Assembly (NCBI RefSeq): GCF_002407205.1
Contig: NZ_CP023548.1
Coordinates: 334,501-398,500, forward strand
Source of the DNA: Rhodobacter sp. CZR27
GTDB lineage: Bacteria > Pseudomonadota > Alphaproteobacteria > Rhodobacterales > Rhodobacteraceae
Length of the DNA: 64,000 nt
Reading direction: 5' to 3'
A program made the position numbers and the translations under genes. The notes below the pieces were generated by a model. That model was not told the origin of the DNA. It saw only the letters and a program-made list of their open reading frames with translations, and ran no database searches. This document shows, in pieces, positions 8,541 through 17,917 of this stretch (position 1 is the first letter of the stretch; the number at the start of each line of letters is the position of its first letter).

Positions 8541-9578
8541 GTGGCGAAAGAGCCGGCTTCCGCGGCCCAGCGGCGCACCCTGACCCTGCGTGATGTGTCC
8601 GACGCCTCGGGCGTCTCGGAAATGACCGTGAGTCGGGTGCTGCGCAATCGCGGCGACGTGTCGGGCGCCACCCGCGAGCGGGTGCTGGCGGCGGCCCGGG
8701 CGCTGGGCTACGTGCCGAACCGGATCGCCGGGGCGCTGGCCAGCCAGCGCGTGAACCTTGTGGCCGTGATCATCCCCTCGCTGTCCAACATGGTCTTTCC
8801 CGAAGTGCTGACCGGCGTGTCCGAAGTGCTCGAGGATACCGGCCTTCAACCCGTCGTGGGCGTCACCAACTACTCGCCGGAGCGCGAGGAGAAGGTGCTT
8901 TACGAGATGCTGTCGTGGCGCCCTTCGGGCATCATCATCGCCGGGCTGGAGCGGAGCGCGGCGGCCCGCGCGATGCTGGAGAATGCCGGCATCCCGATCG
9001 TCGAGATCATGGATGTGGACGGCACGCCGGTGGACAATGCGGTGGGCATCTCGCACCGCCGCGCCGGCCGGCAGATGGCCGAGGCCATCGTGGCGGCAGG
9101 CTATCGCCGGATCGGCTTCCTCGGGACGATGATGCCCCACGATCACCGGGCGCGGAAGCGGCTGGAGGGGTTCGAAGAGGCGCTCGGCGCCGCCGGTCTG
9201 CATGTGGAGGATCGCGAGTTCTACTCGGGCGGATCGGCGCTCCTGAAGGGCCGCGAGATGACGGAAGCCATCCTTAAGCGTAGCCCGGATCTGGATTTCC
9301 TTTATTATTCTAACGACATGATCGGCGCGGGCGGGCTGCTCTGGTGCCTGCACCACGGCATCGAGGTGCCGGATCGCGTCGGGCTTGCGGGCTTCAACGG
9401 CGTGGAACTGGTGCAGGGTCTGCCCTGCCATCTCGCCACGATGGATGCCTGCCGGCTCGAGATCGGGCGCCGGGCGGCCGAGATCGTCTCGGGCAAGAGG
9501 CCAGATGGCGCCACCTCGGGTGTGGTGATCGAACTCGAACCCAAGCTCGAGCCGGGCGACACGATCCGCAGGATCTAG
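8541..9578 (+). CDS. LacI-family transcriptional regulator, gluconate (GntR) type
   Basis: A 345-residue repressor-like protein. An N-terminal helix-turn-helix and hinge (LTLRDVSDASGVSEMTVSRVL, then NRIAGALAS) begins at about residue 14; the rest is a periplasmic-binding-like effector domain (about 65-340). The sequence is closest in style to the GntR/IdnR branch, which senses gluconate or related sugar acids; the true ligand is not shown. GTG at 8541 is chosen over TTG at 8523 because AGAGA precedes it and homologues start near the helix-turn-helix. No sugar-acid genes lie nearby, so its targets must be elsewhere, apart from probable autorepression at the two upstream sites. The stop shares the bases CTAG with the convergent neighbour's stop. 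Confidence 0.88.
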   Translation: MAKEPASAAQRRTLTLRDVSDASGVSEMTVSRVLRNRGDVSGATRERVLAAARALGYVPNRIAGALASQRVNLVAVIIPSLSNMVFPEVLTGVSEVLEDTGLQPVVGVTNYSPEREEKVLYEMLSWRPSGIIIAGLERSAAARAMLENAGIPIVEIMDVDGTPVDNAVGISHRRAGRQMAEAIVAAGYRRIGFLGTMMPHDHRARKRLEGFEEALGAAGLHVEDREFYSGGSALLKGREMTEAILKRSPDLDFLYYSNDMIGAGGLLWCLHHGIEVPDRVGLAGFNGVELVQGLPCHLATMDACRLEIGRRAAEIVSGKRPDGATSGVVIELEPKLEPGDTIRRI

Positions 9579-10027
9579 AGGAAGATCGTCACCGCGAGGC
9601 AGGCAAGCACGACCGAGGTGAGCAGGACGCGCAGGCGCATCCACCAGCCGGGCGCCAGGCCCTGCGTCCAGAACGTCCAGTCGAGCGCCAGAAGGCCAGC
9701 GAAACCCGCCGCCAGATAGATCGCGGCCGAAGTCGGGCCGCCGCCGACGAAGAAGAAGGCCCAGAGTGCCGGGATCACCGACAGCGCGTATCCCGTCGCG
9801 GCCTCCCGGCCCGACAGGCGGGTCGAGAAGCCCCAGAGCACGCCCGACATGAAGGACAGGATGACCATGCCATACGCAAGGCCGACATAGGGCCCGACGA
9901 ATCGCGGCCCCAGCACTCCGGCGGCCCAGTCGCCCGTCTGCGGGGAGAGTTCGGTCAGGGCGCTCCAGAGGAACGGGATCAGCCCGGCAAGGCCGAGCAG
10001 CAGGGCAGGGCGGGGGATCTGGTTCAT
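9575..10027 (-). CDS. DUF3429 family integral membrane protein
   Basis: A 150-residue inner-membrane protein with about five hydrophobic segments separated by short loops (LLLGLAGLIPFLW, YVGLAYGMVILSFMSGVLWGF, YALSVIPALWAFFFV, and others). Conserved Trp and Gly residues, including GVLWGFSTR, fit the DUF3429 family; its function is unknown. It lies 144 bases downstream of ispH on the same strand and may be transcribed with it. It converges on the LacI-type gene, with overlapping stop codons. Confidence 0.8.
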   Translation of the reverse strand: MNQIPRPALLLGLAGLIPFLWSALTELSPQTGDWAAGVLGPRFVGPYVGLAYGMVILSFMSGVLWGFSTRLSGREAATGYALSVIPALWAFFFVGGGPTSAAIYLAAGFAGLLALDWTFWTQGLAPGWWMRLRVLLTSVVLACLAVTIFL

Positions 10028-10132
10028 GGAGCCTCGAAGGAAGACGGGGCATCGCGCCCCACGGGACTCGGGATGACACGGGGCCGCGCCGTCGTGCCGC
10101 CTTGGGTCATGCGCATCGCCTGAGCATCGATC

Positions 10133-10164
10133 GGGCGGGGAAGCAGCGCCACGCGGCCCCGCCC
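10133..10164 (-). terminator. GC-rich stem-loop after ispH
   Basis: GGGCGGGG (10133-10140) pairs with CCCCGCCC (10157-10164) across a 16-base loop just past the ispH stop. There is no clear T tract, so termination here is only possible. Confidence 0.35.
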
Positions 10165-10171
10165 CTCGGTG

Positions 10172-11131
10172 TCACTGGGTCTCGACCGGTTCGCGCAGGA
10201 TGCGTGGCACCTTGAACTCGACCCGCTCCTTCACCGTCTCGACGGTCTCTACCGTGGTGTCGAACCGCTCGCGGAAGGCGGCAATCACCTCGTCCACCAG
10301 AACCTCGGGTGCCGAGGCGCCGGCGGCGACGCCGACCCGGGTCACGCCCTGCAGGGCCTCCCAGTCGATGTCGGTCGCGCGTTGCACCAGATGGGCGACC
10401 CTGCAGCCGGCCGCCGCGCCGACCTCGACCAGCCGCCGCGAGTTCGACGAGTTCGGCGCGCCGATCACCAGCAGCGCCTCGACCTTCTGGGCGAGCGCCT
10501 TCACCGCGCCCTGACGGTTCGTCGTGGCGTAGCAGATGTCCTCCTTCGCGGGGACCTCGATCGCGGGGAACTTCTCGCGCAGGGCGGCGATCACCGCGGC
10601 CGTGTCGTCGATCGACAGCGTGGTCTGCGTGATCAGGGCAAGCTTCTCGGGATCGCGAACCTCGAGGGCCGCCACATCCTCCACCGTCTCGACCAGCAGC
10701 ACCTCGCCCTCGGGCAGCTGTCCCATGGTGCCGATGGTCTCGGGGTGGCCCTTGTGACCGATCATCACCATCTGCAGCCCGGATTCGCTGAAGCGCTGGG
10801 CGGCCATGTGGATGCGGGCGACCAGCGGGCAGGTGGCATCGACATAGGTCATGTTGCGCCGCTCGGCCTCTTCCGGCACCGATTTCGGCACGCCATGCGC
10901 CGAGAAGATCACCGGCCGGTCGAGAGGGGCGTCGTCCAGTTCCTCGACGAAGACGGCGCCCATGCCGGCCAGACGATCCACAACGAACTTGTTGTGAACG
11001 ATCTCGTGGCGGACGTAGACCGGGGCGCCCCATTTCTCGAGAGCCATCTCGACGATGCGGATCGCGCGGTCGACGCCGGCGCAGAAGCCGCGGGGGGCGG
11101 CGAGGTAGAGGGTGAGGGTTGGCTTGGTCAT
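10172..11131 (-). CDS. ispH: 4-hydroxy-3-methylbut-2-enyl diphosphate reductase
   Basis: Last enzyme of the MEP isoprenoid pathway: it reduces HMBPP to IPP and DMAPP using a [4Fe-4S] cluster, supplying carotenoid, quinone and bacteriochlorophyll precursors. The 319-residue product has the three cluster-ligand cysteine contexts PRGFCAGV (Cys17), DATCPL and [12 protein letters not shown] (the last the substrate-binding Ser/Asn motif) plus [10 protein letters not shown], and the TQTTLS segment. The start at 11131 ([15 protein letters not shown]) is preferred to an upstream in-frame ATG at 11173 because the family starts about 15 residues before the first Cys. It is preceded by the NYN-domain gene and followed by DUF3429 on the same strand. 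Confidence 0.97.
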   Translation of the reverse strand: MTKPTLTLYLAAPRGFCAGVDRAIRIVEMALEKWGAPVYVRHEIVHNKFVVDRLAGMGAVFVEELDDAPLDRPVIFSAHGVPKSVPEEAERRNMTYVDATCPLVARIHMAAQRFSESGLQMVMIGHKGHPETIGTMGQLPEGEVLLVETVEDVAALEVRDPEKLALITQTTLSIDDTAAVIAALREKFPAIEVPAKEDICYATTNRQGAVKALAQKVEALLVIGAPNSSNSRRLVEVGAAAGCRVAHLVQRATDIDWEALQGVTRVGVAAGASAPEVLVDEVIAAFRERFDTTVETVETVKERVEFKVPRILREPVETQ

Positions 11132-11229
11132 GGGCCGGCTCTTCTGTCCTGTGCCACCCAGAGGTATTCCCATCGGGCGTTCGGGTCCAGCCCCGGCATG
11201 GCACCCGCCTCAGGATGCCGCATCTTCGG

Positions 11230-11254
11230 GCGGCGCGCCCGGGGGCGCGCCCGC
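11230..11254 (-). terminator. Stem-loop between the NYN gene and ispH
   Basis: GGCGCGCC (11232-11239) and GGCGCGCC (11244-11251) form a perfect 8-bp stem with a CGGG loop just after the NYN gene stop at 11262. It is strongly GC-rich and lacks a T tract; termination or RNA stabilisation are both possible. Confidence 0.45.
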
Positions 11255-11261
11255 TCGGACG

Positions 11262-11834
11262 TCATTTCGCCTCGACCGAGATTTCTTCACGCTCGATTCG
11301 CGGCTCGCGCGGCGGGCGGCCGATCACCTCGCGCAGCTCGTCCAGCTCGATGAAGTTGTCGGCCTGGCGGCGGAGTTCGTCTGCGATCATCGGGGGCTGG
11401 CTGCGGATGGTCGAGACCACCGACACGCGCACACCCTGCCGCTGCAGGCTCTCGACCAGCGGGCGGAAGTCGCCGTCGCCCGAAAACAGGACGATGTGAT
11501 CCACGCGGGGCGCAAGCTCCATGGCGTCCACCGTGAGCTCGATGTCCATGTTGCCCTTGACCTTGCGACGGCCCTGACTGTCCGTGTACTCCTTCGCGGG
11601 CTTCGTCACCATGGTGAAGCCGTTGTAGTGCAGCCAGTCGACCAGCGGACGGATCGGCGAGTAGTCGTCGTTTTCAAGCAGGGCCGTGTAGTAGAATGCC
11701 CGGAGCAGCTTTCCCCGGCGCATGAACTCCTGGCGCAGCAGCTTGTAGTCGATGTCGAACCCCAGCGCCTTCGCGGCCGCGTAAAGGTTCGAACCGTCTA
11801 TGAACAGCGCAAGCCGTTCGTCCTTGTAGAACAT
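11262..11834 (-). CDS. NYN domain (LabA/DUF88-type) protein, putative RNase
   Basis: A 190-residue cytoplasmic protein of the PIN-like NYN superfamily. Acidic metal-binding positions are visible in LALFIDGSNLYAAAK (near residues 8-22), NMDIELTVDAM (about 95) and FSGDGDFRPLV (about 118), the usual layout for this nuclease fold. A charged C-terminal tail follows (EPRIEREEISVEAK). Relatives are thought to act on RNA, but no substrate can be named here. It diverges from folK across a 145-base gap and precedes ispH in the same direction. Confidence 0.88.
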   Translation of the reverse strand: MFYKDERLALFIDGSNLYAAAKALGFDIDYKLLRQEFMRRGKLLRAFYYTALLENDDYSPIRPLVDWLHYNGFTMVTKPAKEYTDSQGRRKVKGNMDIELTVDAMELAPRVDHIVLFSGDGDFRPLVESLQRQGVRVSVVSTIRSQPPMIADELRRQADNFIELDELREVIGRPPREPRIEREEISVEAK

Positions 11835-11979
11835 TATCCTTGTCCCCTCGAGAACCCTTGCTTCGTCAATCTGCTGTCATCGGAATGGATTTCGCCAAGC
11901 ATAAATCGACAAAGGGTCGGATATCAGTGTAATACATCTACCGGCAAGCGGGCCTCATCAGAAACTTATACCATTGGAC

Positions 11980-12558
11980 ATGTCGGGTGGGAAGCAAGCT
12001 CTGGTTGCATTCGGGTCGAACCTGCACGACCGCGGAAGGTTCCCCCAACAGGTCGTGACCGAGGCGTTTTCTGCAGTTGCAAATGCGTTTTCTTGCAGGA
12101 TTCGCGTGAGCAGGCTGTTCCGGACCCCTTTTTTTCCTGCCCGGGCCGCTCCGGACTTTGTCAATGCTGCAGGCGTCTTCCACCTTCCGGCGGATGCCGA
12201 TGTTGTATCCATCCTCGAGGTGCTGCACCGCATCGAGGCGGATTTTGGCCGACGGAGGGTCGAACGCTGGGGCAGTCGCACGCTCGACCTCGACCTGATC
12301 GCGCTGGGTGATTCGGTCTGGCCCGATTCCGCCACGCAGGAGCGGTGGCGCCGGCTGTCGCCCGAGGAGCAGGGGCGGCTGGTGCCTGACGGTCCGATTC
12401 TGCCCCACCCGCGGATGCAGGATCGCGCCTTCGTCCTGGTGCCGCTCGCCGAGGTTGCGCCGGACTGGCGCCACCCCCTGCTCGGCCTGACGGTAGCCGA
12501 GATCCTGGCCCGCCTGCCTGCGGCGGACCGCGACGCGGTCGTGTGCATCGAGGGCTGA
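11980..12558 (+). CDS. folK: 2-amino-4-hydroxy-6-hydroxymethyldihydropteridine diphosphokinase
   Basis: HPPK of folate synthesis: transfers pyrophosphate from ATP to the hydroxymethyl pterin. The 192-residue product has the N-terminal [12 protein letters not shown] segment, the central [16 protein letters not shown] signature (near residues 87-102; Asp metal ligands in DLDL) and [17 protein letters not shown]. It is slightly longer than E. coli FolK (159), with an insert between the DLDL motif and PHPRM. ATG at 11980 is used; a TTG two codons earlier is also open. It heads the plus-strand housekeeping run, and rpoZ follows after 84 bases. Confidence 0.94.
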   Translation: MSGGKQALVAFGSNLHDRGRFPQQVVTEAFSAVANAFSCRIRVSRLFRTPFFPARAAPDFVNAAGVFHLPADADVVSILEVLHRIEADFGRRRVERWGSRTLDLDLIALGDSVWPDSATQERWRRLSPEEQGRLVPDGPILPHPRMQDRAFVLVPLAEVAPDWRHPLLGLTVAEILARLPAADRDAVVCIEG

Positions 12559-12576
12559 GGAACAGGGAAACCGGTC

Positions 12577-12605
12577 TTGTCAAGAGCCTGCGCGCGGTCT
12601 ACATA
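12577..12605 (+). promoter_or_regulatory. Promoter of rpoZ-rsh
   Basis: TTGTCA (12577-12582), a 17-base spacer and TACATA (12600-12605) lie 38 bases before the rpoZ start: a near-consensus sigma-70 promoter in the folK-rpoZ gap. Confidence 0.7.
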
Positions 12606-12642
12606 GGCCGCTCCATGCCCCCTGTCCGAAACGGAGACTCCC

Positions 12643-12996
12643 ATGGCCCGCGTGACGGTTGAAGATTGCGTTGACAAGGTCCCGAACCGGTTCGAACTGG
12701 TGATGCTGGCCGCCCATCGGGCGCGCGAGATCGCATCGGGGTCGCCGCTGACGATCGAGCGCGACAACGACAAGAACCCGGTGGTCGCGCTGCGCGAGAT
12801 CGCGGAAGAGACCCAGGGTGCCGAGGTCCTGCGCGAGCGCATGATCGAAAGCCACCAGACCCAGATCGAGGTGGACGAGCCGGAAGAGGACCAGATGGCG
12901 CTGCTCATGGGCGGCGAGATCGACCGTCCGGTCCAGGACGACATGTCGGAAGAAAAACTGCTGCGTGCGCTCATGGAAGCGCAGGGCCAGCATTGA
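12643..12996 (+). CDS. rpoZ: RNA polymerase omega subunit
   Basis: Small subunit that helps assemble and stabilise RNA polymerase by chaperoning beta-prime. The 117-residue protein begins [33 protein letters not shown], the near-universal omega N-terminus, followed by [12 protein letters not shown]; the acidic C-terminal tail is typical of alphaproteobacteria. It directly precedes rsh (30-base gap). This pairing is meaningful because omega contributes to one of the ppGpp sites on RNA polymerase in proteobacteria. Confidence 0.97.
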   Translation: MARVTVEDCVDKVPNRFELVMLAAHRAREIASGSPLTIERDNDKNPVVALREIAEETQGAEVLRERMIESHQTQIEVDEPEEDQMALLMGGEIDRPVQDDMSEEKLLRALMEAQGQH

Positions 12997-13026
12997 TCCT
13001 GTATTGAACCTGTTGCGGTCGGGGCC

Positions 13027-15144
13027 ATGATCGACGTCGAAGACCTGATCGCCCTCGTCCGCAACTACAATCCGCGCACCAATGCGGACCTGATCCGTCG
13101 CGCCTATGCCTACGGGCGGCAGATGCACGAGGGGCAGTTCCGCCAGTCCGGCGAGCCCTATTTCACCCATCCGGTCGCCGTTGCCGCCATCCTGACCGAG
13201 CAGCGGCTGGACGATGCGACCATCGTCACGGCACTTCTCCACGACACGATCGAGGACACGAAGTCCACCTATACCGAGGTCTCGCGCCTGTTCGGCGAGG
13301 ATATCGCCGAACTGGTGAACGGGGTGACGAAGCTCACCAACCTCGAGCTGTCCTCGACGCAGTCCAAGCAGGCCGAGAACTTCCGCAAGCTGTTCATGGC
13401 GATGTCCAAGGACCTGCGGGTGATCCTCGTCAAGCTTGCCGACCGGCTGCACAACATGCGCACGATCAAGTCGATGCGCCCCGAGAAGCAGGCCCAGAAG
13501 GCGCGCGAGACGATGGAGATCTTCGCGCCGCTCGCCGGCCGCATGGGCATGCAGTGGATGCGCGAGGAACTGGAAGATCTCGCCTTCCGCGTGCTGAACC
13601 CCGAGGCGCGCAACTCGATCATCCGCCGCTTCATCACGCTGCAGCGCGAGACGGGCGACGTGGTCCACAAGATCACCGCCGATATAAGGCTGGAGCTGGA
13701 AAAGGCCCATATCGAGGCCGATGTCTACGGCCGCGCCAAGAAGCCCTATTCGATCTGGCGCAAGATGCAGGAGAAGGATCTGGCCTTCTCGCGGCTTTCG
13801 GACATCTACGGCTTCCGCGTGATCTGCAAGGACGTGGCAGACTGCTACCGCATCCTCGGCGTGATCCACCAGCGCTGGCGCGCCGTGCCGGGCCGGTTCA
13901 AGGACTACATCAGCCAGCCCAAGTCGAACGGCTACCGCTCGATCCACACCACGGTCTCGGGGCGCGACGGCAAGCGGGTCGAGGTGCAGATCCGCACCCG
14001 CCAGATGCACGAGGTGGCCGAGGCCGGCGTGGCGGCGCACTGGAGCTATCGCGAGGGCGTGCGCGTCCACAACCCCTTCGCGGTCGATCCCGCCAAGTGG
14101 ATCGCCAGCCTGACCGAGCGTCTGGACGAGGACGACCACGACGAGTTCATGGAGAACGTGAAGCTCGAGATGTACACCGACCAGGTGTTCTGCTTCACGC
14201 CCAAGGGCGACGTGATCCAGCTGCCGCGGGGTGCCACGCCGCTCGACTATGCCTATGCGATCCATACAAGAATCGGCCATTCCTGCGTCTCGGCGAAGGT
14301 GGACGGCATCCGCGTGCCGCTCTGGACCCGGCTGAAGAACGGCCAGTCGGTCGAGATCATCACGGCGGAAGGCCAGCGCCCGCAGGCCAGCTGGATCGAC
14401 ATCGTGACCACGGGCCGCGCCAAGGCCGCGATCCGGCGCTCCTTGCGCGAGGAGGACCGCGGCCGGTTCGTGAAGCTGGGGCAGGAACTCGCGCGGGCGG
14501 CCTTCGACCATGTGGGCCGCAAGGCCACCGACAAGGCGCTCAGGACGGCGGCGAAGATGCTCGGCCTGTCGGACGAGACCGAGCTTCTGGCACAGCTCGG
14601 CTCCGCCGAGCTGACCGCGCGGAAGGTGGTCGAGACGCTCTATCCCGAACTCGTGCGCGCCTCGGGTCCCGAGGTGGACATGCAGCGCCCGGTGGTGGGC
14701 CTGTCCGACGACCAGCAGTTCCGCCGCGCCAAGTGCTGCCAGCCGGTGCCGGGCGAACGGATCGTCGGCATCACCTATCGCGGGCAGGGCGTGGTGATCC
14801 ACGCCATCGACTGCCCCGCGCTTGAGGAGTTCGAGGAGCAGCCCTCGCGCTGGATCGACCTGCACTGGCATGCCGGCCGGCACGCGGCGGTCCATACCGT
14901 GACGCTCGATCTAACCATCTCGAACGATGCCGGCGTTCTCGGGCGGATCTGCACCTTGATCGGCGAGCAGAAGGCCAATATCTCCGACCTCAGGTTCACC
15001 GACCGCAAGCCGGACTACTATCGCCTTCTGGTCGATGTGGATCTCAGGGATGTCGAACATCTGCACACGCTGATGACTGCCCTCGAGGCGGAGACGGATG
15101 TGGCGCAGATCGCGCGGCACCGGGATCTCAGCAGGAAGCCCTGA
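13027..15144 (+). CDS. rsh: Bifunctional (p)ppGpp synthetase/hydrolase (Rel/SpoT, Rsh)
   Basis: Makes and degrades the stringent-response alarmone. The 705-residue protein shows, in order, an HD hydrolase domain (YFTHPVAVAAIL, LLHDTIEDT at about residues 40-90), a synthetase domain (YGRAKKPYSIWRKMQ near 240, SNGYRSIHTTV near 300), a TGS domain (VFCFTPKGDVIQLPRGATPLDYAYAIH at about 390), and a C-terminal ACT domain (DVEHLHTLMTALEA). Both catalytic domains look intact, as expected for the single long Rsh of alphaproteobacteria. It is co-oriented with rpoZ just upstream. Confidence 0.96.
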   Translation: MIDVEDLIALVRNYNPRTNADLIRRAYAYGRQMHEGQFRQSGEPYFTHPVAVAAILTEQRLDDATIVTALLHDTIEDTKSTYTEVSRLFGEDIAELVNGVTKLTNLELSSTQSKQAENFRKLFMAMSKDLRVILVKLADRLHNMRTIKSMRPEKQAQKARETMEIFAPLAGRMGMQWMREELEDLAFRVLNPEARNSIIRRFITLQRETGDVVHKITADIRLELEKAHIEADVYGRAKKPYSIWRKMQEKDLAFSRLSDIYGFRVICKDVADCYRILGVIHQRWRAVPGRFKDYISQPKSNGYRSIHTTVSGRDGKRVEVQIRTRQMHEVAEAGVAAHWSYREGVRVHNPFAVDPAKWIASLTERLDEDDHDEFMENVKLEMYTDQVFCFTPKGDVIQLPRGATPLDYAYAIHTRIGHSCVSAKVDGIRVPLWTRLKNGQSVEIITAEGQRPQASWIDIVTTGRAKAAIRRSLREEDRGRFVKLGQELARAAFDHVGRKATDKALRTAAKMLGLSDETELLAQLGSAELTARKVVETLYPELVRASGPEVDMQRPVVGLSDDQQFRRAKCCQPVPGERIVGITYRGQGVVIHAIDCPALEEFEEQPSRWIDLHWHAGRHAAVHTVTLDLTISNDAGVLGRICTLIGEQKANISDLRFTDRKPDYYRLLVDVDLRDVEHLHTLMTALEAETDVAQIARHRDLSRKP

Positions 15145-15162
15145 CGGGCCACGAGGAACGGT

Positions 15163-15819
15163 TTGGTCTTCAAGCGGCGTACCCCCAAGAGCTGGCGGCA
15201 GCTTGCCCAGGAAAGCGTCTGGCCCCGCGGCGGCTGGCGCCGGGCAGCGCAATACGTCAAGCACCGGCTGACCCGTCTGCCGGACGAACCGCACCGGATC
15301 GCGCGCGGTGTCTTCGCGGGGGTGTTCATCTCGTTCACGCCGCTGTTCGGCTTCCACTTCCTCGGCTCGGCGCTGGTGGCGTGGATCCTGCGCGGCAACA
15401 TCCTCGCCGCGCTGCTGGCCACCTTCATCGGCAACCCGATCACCACGCCGCTGATCGCCATCTCCTCGGTCGAGATCGGGCACTGGATGCTCGGGCTCGA
15501 CGAGAAGCTGACGGTGCTCTCGATCTTCGACGCCTTTACCGGCGCGGGCTCCGAGATATGGGCCAACCTGCTTGCAATCTTCACCTCGGACCCCACGCGC
15601 TGGTCGAACCTCGCGCATTTCTTCCGCATGATCTTCCTGCCCTATCTGGTGGGCGGCATCATTCCCGGCATCATCACCGGCATGGTCTTCTACTACCTGA
15701 CCATCCCGGTGATCCGCGCCTACCAGAAGATCCGCGCCATGAAGACCGAGGCGCGCCGCGCCCGCCGCCGGCGTCGTGGCCTGCCCGAAGCGGATGACGC
15801 GGGTCCCGGAAGCCAATAG
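15163..15819 (+). CDS. DUF2062 domain membrane protein
   Basis: A 218-residue protein with several membrane segments (GVFAGVFISFTPLFGFHFLGSALVAWILRGN, ALLATFIGNPITTPLIAISS, YLVGGIIPGIITGMVFYYLT) and a basic Arg-rich C-terminus. The GNPITTPL motif and PLFGFH are hallmarks of DUF2062, a family of unknown function. Translation appears to begin at TTG 15163, preceded by GAGGA at 15153-15157; no upstream ATG fits. It sits between rsh and pdxJ, with small gaps. Confidence 0.85.
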   Translation: MVFKRRTPKSWRQLAQESVWPRGGWRRAAQYVKHRLTRLPDEPHRIARGVFAGVFISFTPLFGFHFLGSALVAWILRGNILAALLATFIGNPITTPLIAISSVEIGHWMLGLDEKLTVLSIFDAFTGAGSEIWANLLAIFTSDPTRWSNLAHFFRMIFLPYLVGGIIPGIITGMVFYYLTIPVIRAYQKIRAMKTEARRARRRRRGLPEADDAGPGSQ

Positions 15820-15855
15820 GATGGTCCGGGCATCATCGGAGTGAATGGAAAGACC

Positions 15856-16617
15856 ATGAAACCATTGGGTCGGCTGCGGCTGGGCGTGAACATCGATCAT
15901 GTGGCGACGGTGCGCAACGCCCGCGGCACGGCCTATCCCGATCCGCTGCGCGCGGGCCTGCTGGCCGAGGCCGCGGGCGCGGACGGCATTACCGCCCACC
16001 TGCGCGAGGACCGTCGCCACATCCGCGACGAGGACATCACCGCCCTCATGCAGGGGCTGCGGGTGCCGCTGAACCTCGAGATGGCGACCACGCCCGAGAT
16101 GCAGGCCATCGCGTTGCGCCACAAGCCGCATGCGGTCTGTCTTGTGCCCGAACGGCGCGAGGAGCGCACGACCGAGGGCGGCATCGACGTGGCGGGCGAC
16201 GTCGCGCGCCTCGCGGATTTCGTGGCGCCGCTGCGCGAGGCGGGCTGCCGGGTCTCGATGTTCATCGGCCATGACGTGCGCCAGATCGAGGCCTCGGCCG
16301 AGATCGGCGCCGCGGTGGTGGAACTGCACACCGGCCATTACTGCGACCTCGTCGCCGAGGGCCGCGCCGCCGACGCCGCGCGCGAACTCGAGGCGCTGCG
16401 CGAGGGCGCGGCGCTCGCCCATTCGCTCGGGCTCGAGGTCCATGCCGGGCACGGGATCAGCTACGACACGGTTGCCGAGATCGCGGCCTTCCCGCAGGTG
16501 ATGGAGCTGAACATCGGCCATTTCCTGATCGGCGAGGCGATCTTCCGCGGTCTGGGCAGTGCGATCGAGGGCATGCGCCGACGCATGGACGCGGCGCGCG
16601 AGGCGCTGGCGGGATGA
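15856..16617 (+). CDS. pdxJ: Pyridoxine 5'-phosphate synthase
   Basis: Condenses 1-deoxyxylulose 5-phosphate with 3-amino-2-oxopropyl phosphate to form PNP in the DXP-dependent vitamin B6 route. The 253-residue TIM barrel has the family N-terminus [19 protein letters not shown], the HLREDRRHI loop, [24 protein letters not shown] and the phosphate-binding end [10 protein letters not shown]...[16 protein letters not shown] at 15856 is preferred (GGAAAG seven bases ahead) over an in-frame GTG at 15841. acpS follows within 28 bases, the same pairing as in many proteobacteria. Confidence 0.97.
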   Translation: MKPLGRLRLGVNIDHVATVRNARGTAYPDPLRAGLLAEAAGADGITAHLREDRRHIRDEDITALMQGLRVPLNLEMATTPEMQAIALRHKPHAVCLVPERREERTTEGGIDVAGDVARLADFVAPLREAGCRVSMFIGHDVRQIEASAEIGAAVVELHTGHYCDLVAEGRAADAARELEALREGAALAHSLGLEVHAGHGISYDTVAEIAAFPQVMELNIGHFLIGEAIFRGLGSAIEGMRRRMDAAREALAG

Positions 16618-16645
16618 TCCCCGCTTCGGCCGTCCGGAGCGGGCG

Positions 16646-17059
16646 ATGATCCTCGGGGTCGGCACCGACCTCGCCAACATCGAACGGATGGAAAGGACGC
16701 TCGCCCGCTTCGGCGACCGCTTCCGCAACCGTGTCTTCACGCGGGCCGAGCAGGCCAAGGCCGAGGGCCGCGCCAATGTCGCCGGAACCTATGCCAAGCG
16801 CTGGGCCGCCAAGGAGGCCTGCTCGAAGGCGCTGGGCACCGGGTTGCGCATGGGCATCGCGTGGAAGGACATGAGCGTGGCCAATCTAGCGACCGGCCAG
16901 CCGGTGATGCACCTGACCGGCTGGGCGGCCGAGCGGCTGGCGGCCATGACGCCCCCGGGCCACGAGGCGGTGGTCCATGTCAGCCTGACCGACGACCACC
17001 CCTGGGCGCAGGCCTTCGTGGTGATCGAGGCGCGGCCGGTTGCGCCCCCGCCAGCTTGA
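16646..17059 (+). CDS. acpS: Holo-[acyl-carrier-protein] synthase
   Basis: Attaches 4'-phosphopantetheine from CoA to acyl carrier protein, activating fatty acid synthesis. The 137-residue protein has the AcpS fingerprints [15 protein letters not shown] (metal-ligand Asp8) and [18 protein letters not shown], and [19 protein letters not shown] near the end. The open frame extends upstream, but the ATG at 16646 matches the family start. It is flanked by pdxJ and lepB. Confidence 0.96.
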   Translation: MILGVGTDLANIERMERTLARFGDRFRNRVFTRAEQAKAEGRANVAGTYAKRWAAKEACSKALGTGLRMGIAWKDMSVANLATGQPVMHLTGWAAERLAAMTPPGHEAVVHVSLTDDHPWAQAFVVIEARPVAPPPA

Positions 17060-17128
17060 CTCATCCCTTGTCGGCGCGCATGAAGCGCCGAACCGGGCGG
17101 CCGGCCCGCAACCAGACAGGCAGACTTC

Positions 17129-17917
17129 ATGGCGAGCAAGGCAAAAACCGAAGGCGGCATCCTCGAGACGATCAAGACCATCGTCTATGCGCTCCTGATC
17201 GCGGGGGTGTTCCGCACGCTGTTCTTCCAGCCGTTCTGGATTCCGTCCGGGTCGATGAAGGACACGCTGCTGATCGGCGACTTCCTGTTCGTCAACAAGA
17301 TGGCCTATGGCTATTCGCAGTATTCCTGCCCCTTCGCCCTGTGCCCGTTCTCGGGGCGCATCCTCGCCTCGGAGCCCGAGCGCGGCGACGTTGTGGTGTT
17401 CCGCCATCCAGTCAATGGCTCGGACTTCATCAAGCGGCTGATCGGCCTGCCGGGCGACACGGTGCAGATGAAGGGGGGCATCCTCTACCTCAACGGCCAG
17501 ATGGTCCCGCAGGAGCCGGCCGGCACCTTCGAGGAGGTCTATGAGCAGCAGGGCCCGATGGGCAACCTCCCGCGCTGCGAGAACGGCCCGGTGGGCGAGG
17601 GCGGCACCTGCACCAAGAGCCGCTTCACCGAGACGCTTCCCGGCGGGCGCACGCATGACGTGCTGAACATCGACACCAACGGCTTCGGCGACAACACCGA
17701 CGTCTTCACCGTTCCGGCCGGCCATTACTTCTTCATGGGCGACAACCGCGACAACAGCCAGGACAGCCGCTATGGCCAAGCCGTCGGCGGCGTCGGCTTC
17801 GTGCCCGCCGAGAACCTGATCGGCCGTGCGGATCGCATCATGTTCTCCTCGGCCGGACGCTCGATGCTCTACTTCTGGACCTGGCGCGCCGACCGTTTCT
17901 TCAAGGCCGTCGATTGA
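17129..17917 (+). CDS. lepB: Signal peptidase I
   Basis: Cleaves signal peptides from exported proteins at the periplasmic face of the inner membrane. The 262-residue protein has one N-terminal membrane helix (about 14-33), the catalytic Ser42 in PSGSMKDT, the general-base Lys102 in [12 protein letters not shown], and the [11 protein letters not shown] box near residue 206. The stop overlaps the TTG start of rnc. The order acpS-lepB-rnc-era-recO is conserved and links export, RNA processing and ribosome assembly genes. Confidence 0.97.
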   Translation: MASKAKTEGGILETIKTIVYALLIAGVFRTLFFQPFWIPSGSMKDTLLIGDFLFVNKMAYGYSQYSCPFALCPFSGRILASEPERGDVVVFRHPVNGSDFIKRLIGLPGDTVQMKGGILYLNGQMVPQEPAGTFEEVYEQQGPMGNLPRCENGPVGEGGTCTKSRFTETLPGGRTHDVLNIDTNGFGDNTDVFTVPAGHYFFMGDNRDNSQDSRYGQAVGGVGFVPAENLIGRADRIMFSSAGRSMLYFWTWRADRFFKAVD

